From the NCBI GenBank assembly GCA_008501585.1, contig QQUN01000030.1:1-64000 (forward strand): a stretch of 64,000 nucleotides of DNA, in the 5' to 3' direction. Position numbers and translations under genes: made by a program. The number at the start of each line of letters is the position of its first letter. Within the stretch, counting starts at the first letter, position 1. The notes beneath the pieces are model-generated. The model did not search any database. It was not told where the DNA came from and saw nothing but the letters and a program-made list of their open reading frames with translations. Positions 17,782 through 29,901 of the stretch are shown piece by piece. This DNA is from Pseudomonadota bacterium (GTDB lineage Bacteria; Pseudomonadota; Gammaproteobacteria; Burkholderiales; Rhodocyclaceae).

Positions 17782-18921
17782 TCAGGGCTGGCTGAGCGCA
17801 CGTTCGCGCTGGATGCTCATCAGGATGCCGACACCGATGCACAAGGTCACCAGCGCGGTGCCGCCGTAGCTGATGAAGGGCAGGGGCACCCCGACGACGG
17901 GCAGGATACCACTGACCATGCCCATGTTCACAAAGGCATAAGTGAAGAAAATCATGGTGATGGCGCCGGCCAGCAGGCGCGTGCCGAGGGTGGGCGCGGC
18001 CGCGGCGATCATCAGGCCGCGCAGCAGCAGCAGGAACAGCACCACCAGCAGCGCCAGCGCACCGACCAGGCCGAACTCTTCGGCCATGACGGCAAAGATG
18101 AAGTCGGTATGGCGTTCGGGGATGAAGGACAGGTGGGTCTGCGTGCCGAGCATCCAGCCCTTGCCGAACAGCCCGCCGGAGCCGATGGCGATGGTGGACT
18201 GGATGATGTGGAAGCCCTTGCCCAGCGGGTCGGAGGTCGGGTCGAGCAGGGTGCACACGCGGTGCTTCTGGTATTCGCGCAGCACATGCCAGTCCACCTC
18301 GGGCTGGCACAGGGTATCGCCAAAGGCGACGATCGAGCCCAGGCCGAGCACCGCCACCAGCACCAGCGGCACGATCAGCTTCCAGCTCAGGCCGGCGAAG
18401 AAGATCACATACAGCCCGGCCGCGGCCACCAGCAGGCTGGTGCCCAGGTCGGGCTGGGTGACGATCAGCGCCACCGGCACCGCCAGCAGCACGCCGGCGA
18501 GCACGAACTCGACGAAGCCGATGGCCCCCTCGCGCTGCTGGAAGAACCAGGCCAGCATCAGCGGCATGGCGATCTTCATCAGCTCGGAGGGCTGGATGCG
18601 CGCCACGCCCAGATCGAGCCAGCGCTGGGCGCCCTTCGAGATTTCGCCGAACAAGGCCACCCCCACCAGCAAGACCACGCCCACCACGTACAGCGGCATG
18701 GCCAGCGAGAGCAGACGCGGCGCCGGGATGCGGGCGGTGACCCACATCAGCGCCAGCGCCACGCCGGTGTTGACCAGCTGCGCCTCCATGCGTGCCGGCG
18801 AGGCGCTCTGCATGATCATCAGCGCGGCGGCCAGCAGCACCGTGAGCAGCAGGAACAGCGGCGGGTCGATCGGCCGCAGAATGGCGCGGATCAGGGCCAC
18901 GGGGTGCAGTCGGAATTCCAT
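17782..18921 (-). CDS. rodA: Rod shape-determining peptidoglycan glycosyltransferase RodA
   Basis: A 379-aa SEDS-family membrane protein with about ten membrane segments. Motifs include GAQRWLDLGVARIQPSELMKIAMPL, the extracellular PERHTDFIFAVMAEEFG, and VVGVPLPFISYGGTAL near the C-terminus. It polymerises glycan strands with PBP2 (mrdA, just upstream) during elongation. The ATG at 18921 gives the family N-terminus; a longer frame overlaps mrdA without similarity. Confidence 0.95.
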   Translation of the reverse strand: MEFRLHPVALIRAILRPIDPPLFLLLTVLLAAALMIMQSASPARMEAQLVNTGVALALMWVTARIPAPRLLSLAMPLYVVGVVLLVGVALFGEISKGAQRWLDLGVARIQPSELMKIAMPLMLAWFFQQREGAIGFVEFVLAGVLLAVPVALIVTQPDLGTSLLVAAAGLYVIFFAGLSWKLIVPLVLVAVLGLGSIVAFGDTLCQPEVDWHVLREYQKHRVCTLLDPTSDPLGKGFHIIQSTIAIGSGGLFGKGWMLGTQTHLSFIPERHTDFIFAVMAEEFGLVGALALLVVLFLLLLRGLMIAAAAPTLGTRLLAGAITMIFFTYAFVNMGMVSGILPVVGVPLPFISYGGTALVTLCIGVGILMSIQRERALSQP

Positions 18922-18934
18922 CAGCCGGGCCGCC

Positions 18935-20824
18935 TCATTCGTCCGCCGGGGCGTCTTCGTCTTCCGACGCCTGGCCCGCCGGGCGCTTGCCCAGCAGATA
19001 GTAGTCAATCACCTGGCGGGCGATCGGCGCCGCCGAACGCGAGCCGAAGCCGCCGTTCTCGACCAGCACGGCCATGGCGATCTTCGGCTTGTCGGCCGGC
19101 GCGAAGGCGATGAACCACGAGTGGTCGCGCAAGCGCTCGGCGACGTTGCCTTCCTTGTACTTGGTGCCCTTGAGCGAGTAGACCTGGGCCGTGCCGGTCT
19201 TGCCGCCCACGGTGTATTCGGCACCGGCAAAGGCGCGCGCGCCCGTCCCGGTACGGTTCACATCCACCATGGCAGCGCGCACCGCGGCCAGGTGCGCCGG
19301 CTTGAGCGGGATGCGGCGGATCGGCTCGGGCTCGACCTCGCGCCGCGCGCCGGTCTGCGGGTCGACCACGTACTTGACCACATGCGGCTTGAACATCACG
19401 CCATCGTTGACCAGCGCCGACAGCGCGGTGGCCAGTTGCAGCGGGGTGTAGGCGTTGTAGCCCTGGCCGATGCCGACCGAGATGGTCTCGCCGCCATACC
19501 ATTTCTGCTGGCCCGGCTTCTTGAAGCGCTTGCGCTTCCAGTCGGGCGAGGGCAGCACGCCCTCGCTCTCGCCGGGCAGGTCGATGCCGGTGAGCTGGCC
19601 GAACCCGAAGGGACGCATGAAATCGGCAATGCCGTCGATGCCCAGGTCGTTGGCCAGCATGTAGTAATAGGTGTTGCAGGATTCGACGATGGACTTGTGC
19701 AGATCCACCATGCCATGCCCGCCGATCTTGTCGTCCATGAAGCGATGGCCGCCAAACATGTAGAAGCCCGCATCGGCGATGGCCTGCTGCGCCGTGCGCT
19801 TGCCGGTGCTCAGGCCGGCCAGGCCCATGAAGGGCTTGAAGGTGGAGCCGGGCGGATAGGCCGAGTAGATGGCACGGTTGAGCAGCGGGCGGTCGGGCGA
19901 TTCGTTCAGCCCCCTCCAGTCGGCCACCGAAATGCCATCGACAAACAGGTTGGGGTCGAAGCTGGGCGAGGACACCAGCGCCAGTACGCCGCCGGTGGAT
20001 GGCTCGATGGCCACCAGCGCCCCGCGACGGTCGCCGAAGGCCTGGTGGGCCACCGCCTGCAGGCCGGCGTCGACGGTGAGGATCAGGCTGTTACCGGGCA
20101 CCGCGGTGCGGCGGCTGAGCAGGCGCACCTTGCGCCCGCCAGCGTCCACCTCCACCTGCTCGGAGCCGGTCTTGCCGTGCAGTTCGGCCTCGTAACTCTC
20201 TTCCAGGCCGCGCTTGCCGATATGCTCGGTGCCGCGGTAGTTGGCGGTCTCGCCGCGCGCTTCGATATGATCGACGTCGCGGTTGTTGATCCGCCCCATG
20301 TAGCCGACCACATGGCCGAACAGGTCACCCTGCGGGTACTCGCGGAACAGGCGGGCCTGCACATCCACACCGGGGAAGAGATAGCGCCGGGCGATGAAGC
20401 GGGCGACCTCCTCGTCGGTGAGCTTGGTGCGGATCGGCACGCTCTCGAAGAACTTGCTTTCCTCGCGGAATTTCTTGAAACGGCGCCGATCATAGTCGGA
20501 AATATCGACAATTTCGGCGAGCCGGTCGATGGTGTCGTCCAGATCCTCGACCTGCGAGGGCGTGATGTCCAGAGTGTAGGCCGCAAAGTTGCGCGCCAGC
20601 ACCTTGCCGTTGCGGTCGACGATGGCGCCGCGGTTCGGCGGCACCGGCACCAGCGCGATGCGGTTGTCTTCCGCGCGGGTGTGGTAGTAGTCGAAACGCA
20701 CCACCTGCAGGTAGAAGAAGCGCGCCGCGAGCAGCCCCAGGCACACCAGCATGAACAACCCGGCCACCACCAGCCGCAGCCGCAGGCGGCTGATTTCCTG
20801 GTCGGGAGAGCGAAACTCGGTCAT
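18935..20824 (-). CDS. mrdA: Penicillin-binding protein 2 (elongation transpeptidase)
   Basis: A 629-aa class B PBP with one N-terminal membrane anchor, a pedestal domain starting PPNRGAIVDRNGKVLARN, and a transpeptidase domain with STFK (near residue 327), the SCNT motif and KTGTAQ (near residue 541). It cross-links the strands made by RodA. The acidic C-terminal tail (ASEDEDAPADE) is variable in the family. It stands between mreD and rodA. Confidence 0.95.
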   Translation of the reverse strand: MTEFRSPDQEISRLRLRLVVAGLFMLVCLGLLAARFFYLQVVRFDYYHTRAEDNRIALVPVPPNRGAIVDRNGKVLARNFAAYTLDITPSQVEDLDDTIDRLAEIVDISDYDRRRFKKFREESKFFESVPIRTKLTDEEVARFIARRYLFPGVDVQARLFREYPQGDLFGHVVGYMGRINNRDVDHIEARGETANYRGTEHIGKRGLEESYEAELHGKTGSEQVEVDAGGRKVRLLSRRTAVPGNSLILTVDAGLQAVAHQAFGDRRGALVAIEPSTGGVLALVSSPSFDPNLFVDGISVADWRGLNESPDRPLLNRAIYSAYPPGSTFKPFMGLAGLSTGKRTAQQAIADAGFYMFGGHRFMDDKIGGHGMVDLHKSIVESCNTYYYMLANDLGIDGIADFMRPFGFGQLTGIDLPGESEGVLPSPDWKRKRFKKPGQQKWYGGETISVGIGQGYNAYTPLQLATALSALVNDGVMFKPHVVKYVVDPQTGARREVEPEPIRRIPLKPAHLAAVRAAMVDVNRTGTGARAFAGAEYTVGGKTGTAQVYSLKGTKYKEGNVAERLRDHSWFIAFAPADKPKIAMAVLVENGGFGSRSAAPIARQVIDYYLLGKRPAGQASEDEDAPADE

Positions 20825-20908
20825 CTCAGCGCCACCGAGCCATCCCGGGGCACTGTGCTACCCCCGCGGGGGCAGCGAACGAAGTGGACGTGGGGCGGGC
20901 GTTCAACA

Positions 20909-21430
20909 TCAGATCGGCCGGTTGTCGTCACGGTCTTCCGGCTGGTATTGCGGCAGCAACAACACGAAATGCAGCGGCAGCCACAGCAGCGCACCGGTCA
21001 CGCTGCTCAGGAAATAGCTCCAGCCGGGGAACTCGGCACCGGCGATCATCCGCACCAGCACCATCACCACCTGCGCCCCAAGCAGCAGCGGCAGGATCTG
21101 CACCGACTGCTGCACCGGCGCAAACCACAAGATCCGGCGCGACACCGCGCTGGCCGCATAGGCCAGCAGCACATAGGCCAGCGCATGCTGCCCCATCGCC
21201 GCGCCGTGGCCAATGTCGACCAGCACGCCGAACACGAAGGCCGCCCCCATGCCCACCACCTGACGCTCGCGCACGCACCAGAAGGCCAGCAGCAGGGCCA
21301 CCCAGTCCGGCACACCGGGCAGCTGGCCGGTCGGGATGTAGGACAGCAGCAGCGCGACGAACAGCGACAGGTACACAAACCAGATGCGGACCGGGCGGAG
21401 GATGCGGCGGGAGCGATGGGTCGGTTGCAT
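20909..21430 (-). CDS. mreD: Rod shape-determining protein MreD
   Basis: A 173-aa inner-membrane protein with five to six hydrophobic segments; the central FGVLVDIGHGAAMGQHALAYVLLAY is typical of MreD. It links MreC and MreB to the elongasome. Four bases separate it from mreC, so the two are translationally close. Confidence 0.93.
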   Translation of the reverse strand: MQPTHRSRRILRPVRIWFVYLSLFVALLLSYIPTGQLPGVPDWVALLLAFWCVRERQVVGMGAAFVFGVLVDIGHGAAMGQHALAYVLLAYAASAVSRRILWFAPVQQSVQILPLLLGAQVVMVLVRMIAGAEFPGWSYFLSSVTGALLWLPLHFVLLLPQYQPEDRDDNRPI

Positions 21431-21434
21431 GCCG

Positions 21435-22310
21435 TCAGTCCTTGGCCTTGTCGGCCGGGGGCACCTGGCGCTCGGGCGCCGGCTGGGCCCGGCCGAGGAT
21501 CAGCACCTGTGCCGCGTGGCCCACCCGCGCCACCGGCTCGCAGACGATCTGCGCGAAGGCCTGCAATTCGCGATTGACGCTGACCACCCGCGCCACCGGC
21601 AGGCCGGGCAGGAACAGGCCGTCCAGCCCAGAGGTGACCAGGCGGTCGCCCGGCTGGACGTCGGCGTTGGCCAGCAGGTAACGCAACTCGAGCATGCCTT
21701 CGCCGGCGCCATACACCACGCCGCGCTGGCCGGTACGCTCGACCCGCACGGGAACGGCCTGGGCCTTGTCGGTCAACAGCGTCACCTCGGACTGGATGGG
21801 ATAGACCCGTGTGACCTGGCCGATCACCCCCAGTTCATCGACCACCACCTGGCCGGCGGTGACATCATGCTGCGAGCCGTGATCGACGATCACCTTGCGC
21901 GAGAACACGTCACGCGCCTCGTACAGCACGTCGGCCGCCACCGAGGTGACGGTAATGCGCTCCGACATGGCCAGCAGGCCGCGCAGGCGGGCGTTCTCCT
22001 GCTCGAGATCGGTCTGGCGCAGCAGGCGCTCGGCGTCGGCCAGCGCCTTGCGGCGCAGTTCGCGGTTGTCGCGCTGCACCTTGATCAGGGTGGCAAAGTA
22101 CTTGGAGGCATTGCGGACGAATTCGGCCGGCGTGGCGGCCGCCATCTCGACCGGATAGAGCACCACCGACAGGGTCTGGCGCACCACTTCGAGATAGCGG
22201 AAATGCAGGTCGGCCACCAGCATCGCCAGGCAGGCGATGACGAACACCCACAGGCGCACCCGGGGGGCCGGTCCACGGCGGAAAATCGGTGGCGGAGCGT
22301 GACCTACCAC
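21435..22310 (-). CDS. mreC: Rod shape-determining protein MreC
   Basis: A 291-aa bitopic protein: a membrane helix near residues 20-40, a coiled coil (about residues 65-110, rich in RDNRELRRKALADAERLLRQ-type heptads), and the beta-sandwich periplasmic domain (GVIGQVTRVYPIQSEVTLLTD, GMLELRYLLANADVQPGDRLVTSG). Start is a GTG at 22310; a nearby ATG is out of frame. It follows mreB by 70 bases and activates PBP2. Confidence 0.92.
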   Translation of the reverse strand: MVGHAPPPIFRRGPAPRVRLWVFVIACLAMLVADLHFRYLEVVRQTLSVVLYPVEMAAATPAEFVRNASKYFATLIKVQRDNRELRRKALADAERLLRQTDLEQENARLRGLLAMSERITVTSVAADVLYEARDVFSRKVIVDHGSQHDVTAGQVVVDELGVIGQVTRVYPIQSEVTLLTDKAQAVPVRVERTGQRGVVYGAGEGMLELRYLLANADVQPGDRLVTSGLDGLFLPGLPVARVVSVNRELQAFAQIVCEPVARVGHAAQVLILGRAQPAPERQVPPADKAKD

Positions 22311-22380
22311 GGCATCACTTCAGGGTTGCGGTTGCAACCGGTGCCACGGGCGCAGGACAGCTCGCGCCCGTTCGCATCGA

Positions 22381-25285
<2,905 letters not shown>

Positions 25286-25296
25286 GCGCGCGGGTC

Positions 25297-25893
25297 ATGC
25301 GCATCGCGCGTGCACGCTCCCGCCACCGGCCGGGCCTGGCCCGGGGGGCCTGGCTCGCGCTCGGCGCGGCCGCGCTGGTGGCCGGCTGCAGCGTGCCGCT
25401 GCCGCGCCCCGACACCACGCCCGACGTGCCCATCACCACGCCCACGCCGCAGCCCGAGCTGCGCGAACTGCCGCCCGAACCGCTGGCCGCCACGCCGCCG
25501 GCCCCGCCCGCGCCACGCAGCGGCCGGCCACGCCGCGCGATGAGCGCCGAGCCCATCGAACTGGCCATGCGCTGCGCCGCACGTGACGAACGCCGCCACA
25601 CCGTGCAGGCCGATGTCGAGGTGCGCGACGGCCGGGTGCGCTACCTGCGCGCCCGCGTCGCCCAGCCGCGCGGCGCCTGCGAGTTCGCCCTGCCCGATTT
25701 CGAGCAGACGCGGGTGCTGCCGAGCATCGAGCTGCTGGCCCGCGACGGCAGCGGCTGCCGGCTGCTGCTGTGGGAGCAGGGGCCGCAGGTGGTGCTCGGC
25801 TACGACAACTGCGCGCAATACTGCCAGCCACAGACCGTCTTTAGCGACGCGCTGCCGATCCTCTTCGACCTGCGGGTCGGCCGCTGCGACTGA
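25297..25893 (+). CDS. Proline-rich lipoprotein inside the gat operon
   Basis: A 198-aa protein with an Arg-rich N-terminus, a hydrophobic helix ending LVAGC (lipobox cysteine at residue 31), a Pro/Thr-rich linker (residues 35-75), then a compact domain with several cysteines ([35 protein letters not shown]). I do not recognise a family. It starts 11 bases after gatA and precedes gatB by 58 bases, so it interrupts gatA-gatB and is probably co-transcribed. Confidence 0.7.
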   Translation: MRIARARSRHRPGLARGAWLALGAAALVAGCSVPLPRPDTTPDVPITTPTPQPELRELPPEPLAATPPAPPAPRSGRPRRAMSAEPIELAMRCAARDERRHTVQADVEVRDGRVRYLRARVAQPRGACEFALPDFEQTRVLPSIELLARDGSGCRLLLWEQGPQVVLGYDNCAQYCQPQTVFSDALPILFDLRVGRCD

Positions 25894-25951
25894 TGAACAT
25901 GAACCCGGCGCGCACCATTTGCGCCGCACTGGATACCACGAGCGAAACACC

Positions 25952-27409
25952 ATGAGCCGACAGAATTGGGAAGTTGTCATCGGGCTGGAGATTCACGCCC
26001 AGCTCAACACCGCGTCCAAGATCTTCTCGGGCGCCAGCACCGCCTTCGGCGCCGAGGCCAATGCCCAGGCCAGCGCGGTCGACATCGCCCTGCCCGGCGT
26101 GCTGCCGGTGCTCAACAAGGGGGCCGTGGAGCGCGCCATCCGCTTCGGCCTCGCCATTGACGCCGAGGTGGCGAAGAAGAGCGTCTTTGCGCGCAAGAAC
26201 TACTTCTACCCCGATCTGCCCAAGGGCTACCAGATCAGCCAGTTCGAGCTGCCGGTGGTGGTCGGCGGGCAGGTGACGGTGCGCGTGGGCGAAGGCGAGG
26301 CCGCCTACGACAAGACCATCCGCCTGACCCGCGCCCACCTCGAGGAAGACGCCGGCAAGAGCCTGCATGAAGACTTCCACGGCATGAGCGGCATCGACCT
26401 CAACCGTGCCGGCACCCCGCTGCTGGAGATCGTCTCCGAGCCCGACATGCGCTCCTCCGCCGAGGCCGTGGCCTACGCCCGCGCGCTGCACACCCTGGTG
26501 CGCTGGATCGACATCTGCGACGGCAACATGCAGGAAGGCTCCTTCCGCTGCGACGCCAACGTGTCGGTGCGCCGCCCCGGCGAACCGCTGGGCACCCGCC
26601 GCGAGATCAAGAACCTCAACTCCTTCCGCTTCCTGCAGCAGGCCATCGACTACGAGATCCAGTGGCAGATCGATACCATCGAGGATGGCGGCAAGATCCA
26701 GCAGGCCACCGTGCTGTTCGACCCGGACACCGGCGAGACGCGCATGATGCGCTCCAAGGAAGACGCCCACGACTACCGCTACTTCCCCGACCCCGACCTG
26801 CTGCCGCTGGTGATCAGCGAGGACTGGATCGCGCGCACCCGCGCCGCCATGCCCGAGCTGCCCGCCGCCATGCGCACCCGCTTCGAGGCCGACTGGGGCC
26901 TGTCGGCCTATGACGCGGTCACCCTCACCGCCAGCCGCGACACCGCCGCCTTCTTCGAGGCCGCCGTGGCCGCCGCCGGTGCCGCGCTCGCCAAGCCCTG
27001 CGCCAACTGGATCATGGGCGAGCTGGCCGCACGCCTCAACAAGGCCGAGCGCGACATCACCGACTCGCCGGTCAGCCCCGCGCAACTGGCCGCGCTGGTG
27101 GGTCGCATCGCCGACGGCACCATTTCGAACAACGCGGGCAAGAAGGTCTTCGATGCCCTCTGGAACGAGCCCGACAGCGCAGTCGACACCATCATCGAGG
27201 CCCAGGGCCTCAAGCAGATGAACGACAGCGGCGCGCTCGACGCCATCGTCGACGAGGTGCTGGCCGCCAACCCGAAATCGGTCGAGGAGTTCCGCGCCGG
27301 CAAGGAAAAGGCGCTCAACGCCCTGGTCGGGCAGGTCATGAAGGCCTCCCGCGGCAAGGCCAACCCCACCCAGGTCAACGAGGTCTTGCGCCGCAAGCTC
27401 GGCGCCTGA
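25952..27409 (+). CDS. gatB: Asp/Glu-tRNA amidotransferase subunit GatB
   Basis: A 485-aa subunit beginning [20 protein letters not shown], with the kinase-like core ([53 protein letters not shown]) and the C-terminal YqeY-like tail. GatB phosphorylates the tRNA-bound acid and transfers the amide. Full length; no strong ribosome-binding site precedes the ATG, so coupling to the upstream lipoprotein gene may matter. Confidence 0.96.
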   Translation: MSRQNWEVVIGLEIHAQLNTASKIFSGASTAFGAEANAQASAVDIALPGVLPVLNKGAVERAIRFGLAIDAEVAKKSVFARKNYFYPDLPKGYQISQFELPVVVGGQVTVRVGEGEAAYDKTIRLTRAHLEEDAGKSLHEDFHGMSGIDLNRAGTPLLEIVSEPDMRSSAEAVAYARALHTLVRWIDICDGNMQEGSFRCDANVSVRRPGEPLGTRREIKNLNSFRFLQQAIDYEIQWQIDTIEDGGKIQQATVLFDPDTGETRMMRSKEDAHDYRYFPDPDLLPLVISEDWIARTRAAMPELPAAMRTRFEADWGLSAYDAVTLTASRDTAAFFEAAVAAAGAALAKPCANWIMGELAARLNKAERDITDSPVSPAQLAALVGRIADGTISNNAGKKVFDALWNEPDSAVDTIIEAQGLKQMNDSGALDAIVDEVLAANPKSVEEFRAGKEKALNALVGQVMKASRGKANPTQVNEVLRRKLGA

Positions 27410-27489
27410 CCGACCGGCCGCGCGCCGCGCTCGCGGCGCCGCGGCTTTGCTATGCTGGCGGCCTCAGCACCCCGATTTCAGAGACCGCC

Positions 27490-28011
27490 ATGCGCTTCAT
27501 CGTCAGCAGCGTCGCGCTGCTTGCCCTCGCCACCGCCCCCGCGCTGGCCAACACCGACATTCCCAAGCGCAAGCCCGGCCTGTGGGAACACGCCATGCAG
27601 ATGGATCAACTGCCCGGCTACACCCATCGCGCCCATGTCTGCGTCGGCGAAAACCTCGACGACCTGGCCCGTCATGAAGCCGCCGGGCGCTGCGACAAGA
27701 CCCACATCGTGCGCGTGGACGACCGCGTCCTGATCGAGTCCGTCTGCCAGGCCGAGGGCAGCAAGGTGACCACCAAGGGCAGCTTCAGCGGCGACTTCGC
27801 CAACCGCTACGCCGGTCAGCTCACCAGCACCTTCGTTCCGCCGCTCAGCGGCATGGCCAGCACCCGCATGCGCATGGAGGCCAAATGGCTCGGCCCCTGC
27901 CGCCCCGGCCAGAAAGTCGGCGACGTGATCCTGCCTGATCTGCCCCAGGGCATGGGCGGCATCGATCTGAACAAGATGATGCAGAACCTGCCCAAGCTGC
28001 CGGCCCGATGA
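27490..28011 (+). CDS. DUF3617 family periplasmic protein
   Basis: A 173-aa secreted protein (signal peptide to APALAN). The mature start KRKPGLWEHAMQM and the later cysteine-containing core (HVCVGEN, GRCDKTHI, ESVCQAEG) are typical of DUF3617. The family is abundant in proteobacteria with unknown function. A GC-rich 8-bp hairpin (27422-27439) separates it from gatB. It overlaps the next gene by four bases (ATGA). Confidence 0.82.
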   Translation: MRFIVSSVALLALATAPALANTDIPKRKPGLWEHAMQMDQLPGYTHRAHVCVGENLDDLARHEAAGRCDKTHIVRVDDRVLIESVCQAEGSKVTTKGSFSGDFANRYAGQLTSTFVPPLSGMASTRMRMEAKWLGPCRPGQKVGDVILPDLPQGMGGIDLNKMMQNLPKLPAR

Positions 28012-28460
28012 CCGCCCCAAGCCTCGCCGCGCTGATACTGATGACCCTCACCCACGCTGCCACGGCCGCCACCGCCTGGCAAAGCTGCAGCGGCCCGCCC
28101 GTGGCCGATGCCGCGCGCGAACTGCTGCCCTGCAGGGACCGGCCCAACTGCGTGTCCACCGAGCATCCCGCCGCCGATCGGCGCATCACGCCCCCGCCCG
28201 GCATCGCCATCGACGCCCTGCGCCAGGCCGCCCTGGCCGAGCCCCGCAGCCAGATCGTCGCCGAGGGCCCGCACTGGTTCATCGCCCATTTCCGCTCGCG
28301 CTGGTTCGGCTTCGTCGACGAGGCACATTTCATCCTGCGCCCCGACGGCCAGCTCGCCGCCCGCAGCGGCGCATGCAGCGGCTACTCCGATTTCGGCGTC
28401 AACCGCGCCCGCCTGGAACGCATCTTCACCCGGCTTTCCGGCCCGAACCGCCTAGAATAG
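28008..28460 (+). CDS. DUF1499 family protein
   Basis: A 150-aa protein with a signal-like hydrophobic N-terminus. The DUF1499 pattern is clear: CRDRPNCVSTEHPAADRRITP, then VAEGPHWFIAHFRSRWFGFVDEAHFILRPDGQLAARSGACSGYSDFGVNRARLERI. Function is unknown. Translationally coupled to the DUF3617 gene by an ATGA overlap. Confidence 0.88.
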   Translation: MTAPSLAALILMTLTHAATAATAWQSCSGPPVADAARELLPCRDRPNCVSTEHPAADRRITPPPGIAIDALRQAALAEPRSQIVAEGPHWFIAHFRSRWFGFVDEAHFILRPDGQLAARSGACSGYSDFGVNRARLERIFTRLSGPNRLE

Positions 28461-28489
28461 AGACAGCCCCCGACAGCGAGGACCCCCGC

Positions 28490-29311
28490 ATGTGCCAACT
28501 GCTGGGCATGAACTGCAACGTACCGACGGACATCTGTTTTTCGTTCACCGGCTTCCAGGCCCGCGGCGGCCTGACCGACATTCACCAGGACGGCTGGGGC
28601 ATTGCCTTCTTCGAGGGGCGCGGCTGCCGGATGTTTCTCGACCCCCGCCCGAGCGTCGAATCGCCCGTCGCCGAACTGGTGCGCAGCTACGCGATTCGCT
28701 CGCTGAACGTCATCGCCCACATCCGCAAGGCCACGCACGGCGACATCAACCTCGAAAACACGCACCCCTTCATGCGCGAGCTGTGGGGGCAATACTGGCT
28801 GTTTGCCCACAACGGCGACCTGAAAACCTACGCACCGCCAGCGGGCGGGCGCTTCCGCCCGGTCGGCACCACCGACTCCGAGCGCGCCTTCTGCCAGATC
28901 CTCAACACCCTGGCCGAGCGCTACCCCGACGCACCGCCGCCGGTCGCCGAACTGCACGAGACGCTGCGCCAACTGGCCACCGAGATCGGCGCCTTCGGCG
29001 AGTTCAACTTTCTGCTCTCCAATGGCGACACGCTGTTTGCGCACTGCGCCTCGCGGCTGAGCTACATCATTCGCCAGGCGCCCTTTGCCGAAGCGCACCT
29101 GACCGACCAGGACGTGACCATCGATTTCAACGAGGTCACCACGCCAAAGGACCGGGTGGCCGTCATCGCCACCACGCCGCTGACCGACAACGAGCACTGG
29201 CAACGCATCCCGCCCGGCACGCTGCTCACCTTCCACGACGGCGCCCCGCTCGAGATGCAAAATTGCGTCACACGCCCGTTTTACCGGCCGGAAAGTGTGC
29301 CGGGTTCGTGA
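28490..29311 (+). CDS. Class II glutamine amidotransferase (YafJ family)
   Basis: A 273-aa protein whose initiator Met is followed by Cys2, the nucleophile of class II (Ntn-type) amidotransferases. IHQDGWGIAFFEG and the FAHNGDL motif bind glutamine. It closely resembles E. coli YafJ, of unknown acceptor. GCGAGGA precedes the ATG, which must be chosen so that the cysteine becomes N-terminal. It has no partner synthase domain. Confidence 0.9.
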   Translation: MCQLLGMNCNVPTDICFSFTGFQARGGLTDIHQDGWGIAFFEGRGCRMFLDPRPSVESPVAELVRSYAIRSLNVIAHIRKATHGDINLENTHPFMRELWGQYWLFAHNGDLKTYAPPAGGRFRPVGTTDSERAFCQILNTLAERYPDAPPPVAELHETLRQLATEIGAFGEFNFLLSNGDTLFAHCASRLSYIIRQAPFAEAHLTDQDVTIDFNEVTTPKDRVAVIATTPLTDNEHWQRIPPGTLLTFHDGAPLEMQNCVTRPFYRPESVPGS

Positions 29312-29343
29312 CACAGCGTCACGACAGCGCCAAAATTTGGCGC
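29306..29343. promoter_or_regulatory. Two adjacent perfect palindromes between yafJ-type and HIT genes
   Basis: At 29306-29324 a 7-bp inverted repeat (TCGTGAC/GTCACGA, 5-base loop) overlaps the upstream stop codon. At 29327-29343 an 8-bp inverted repeat (GCGCCAAA/TTTGGCGC, one central base) follows. The first could act as part of a terminator, while the second looks more like an operator. No T tract follows either. Confidence 0.45.
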
Positions 29344-29394
29344 CATACTTGATGCTGAAGCATTTGGATACATTTGTTGCCGACAGGAGACACC

Positions 29395-29811
29395 ATGGAC
29401 TGTCCGCTGTGCCAGCCTGAGGCCGAGCGCGTGCTGTGGCGCGACGACCGCTGCCGCGTCATCCGCGTCACCGACGCGCACTACGGTGGCTATTGCCGGG
29501 TGATCTGGCAGGCGCATGTGGCGGAGATGACCGACCTGTCGGCGCAGGACCGGGCGCATCTGATGCAGATCGTCTTTGCCACCGAAGCGGCCATGCGCCA
29601 CGAGTTTTCCCCGGCCAAGATCAACCTCGCCAGCCTGGGCAACATGGTGCCGCACCTGCACTGGCATGTGATCGCCCGTTTCGCCGACGACGCGCACTTT
29701 CCCGACCCCATCTGGGCCGCCGCCCGGCGGGCCGGCACCCCCGGCCCCGAGGTTGGCGACGCGCAGCTGGCCATGGCACTGAGCGAACGGATTGGCCTAA
29801 CGGATGATTGA
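29395..29811 (+). CDS. HIT family hydrolase
   Basis: A 138-aa protein with the histidine-triad motif HLHWHVIAR near residue 88. HIT proteins hydrolyse or transfer nucleotides from AMP-conjugates; this one has the size of the small betaproteobacterial diadenosine-tetraphosphatase-like HIT proteins. CxxC (MDCPLCQ) at the N-terminus may bind metal. AGGAG is 8 bases before the ATG. Confidence 0.88.
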   Translation: MDCPLCQPEAERVLWRDDRCRVIRVTDAHYGGYCRVIWQAHVAEMTDLSAQDRAHLMQIVFATEAAMRHEFSPAKINLASLGNMVPHLHWHVIARFADDAHFPDPIWAAARRAGTPGPEVGDAQLAMALSERIGLTDD

Positions 29812-29901
29812 TCGCACACGCCGGGCAGGTCATCATGCAAGGCGGTCAGACGCAGTGCAGCATCGACAGGCAACAACAATAACGCGCCCCGAAGGGACAC
29901 C

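Noticed and set aside
17942..21577. Very long open frame (1211 codons) on the plus strand
   Set aside because: It is antisense to rodA, mrdA, mreD and mreC, all well supported. Long antisense frames are expected in GC-rich genes, and its protein is low-complexity Ser/Arg/His-rich.
27422..27439. GC-rich hairpin after gatB as terminator
   Set aside because: Perfect 8-bp stem but no T tract on the plus strand; not separately listed as a terminator.
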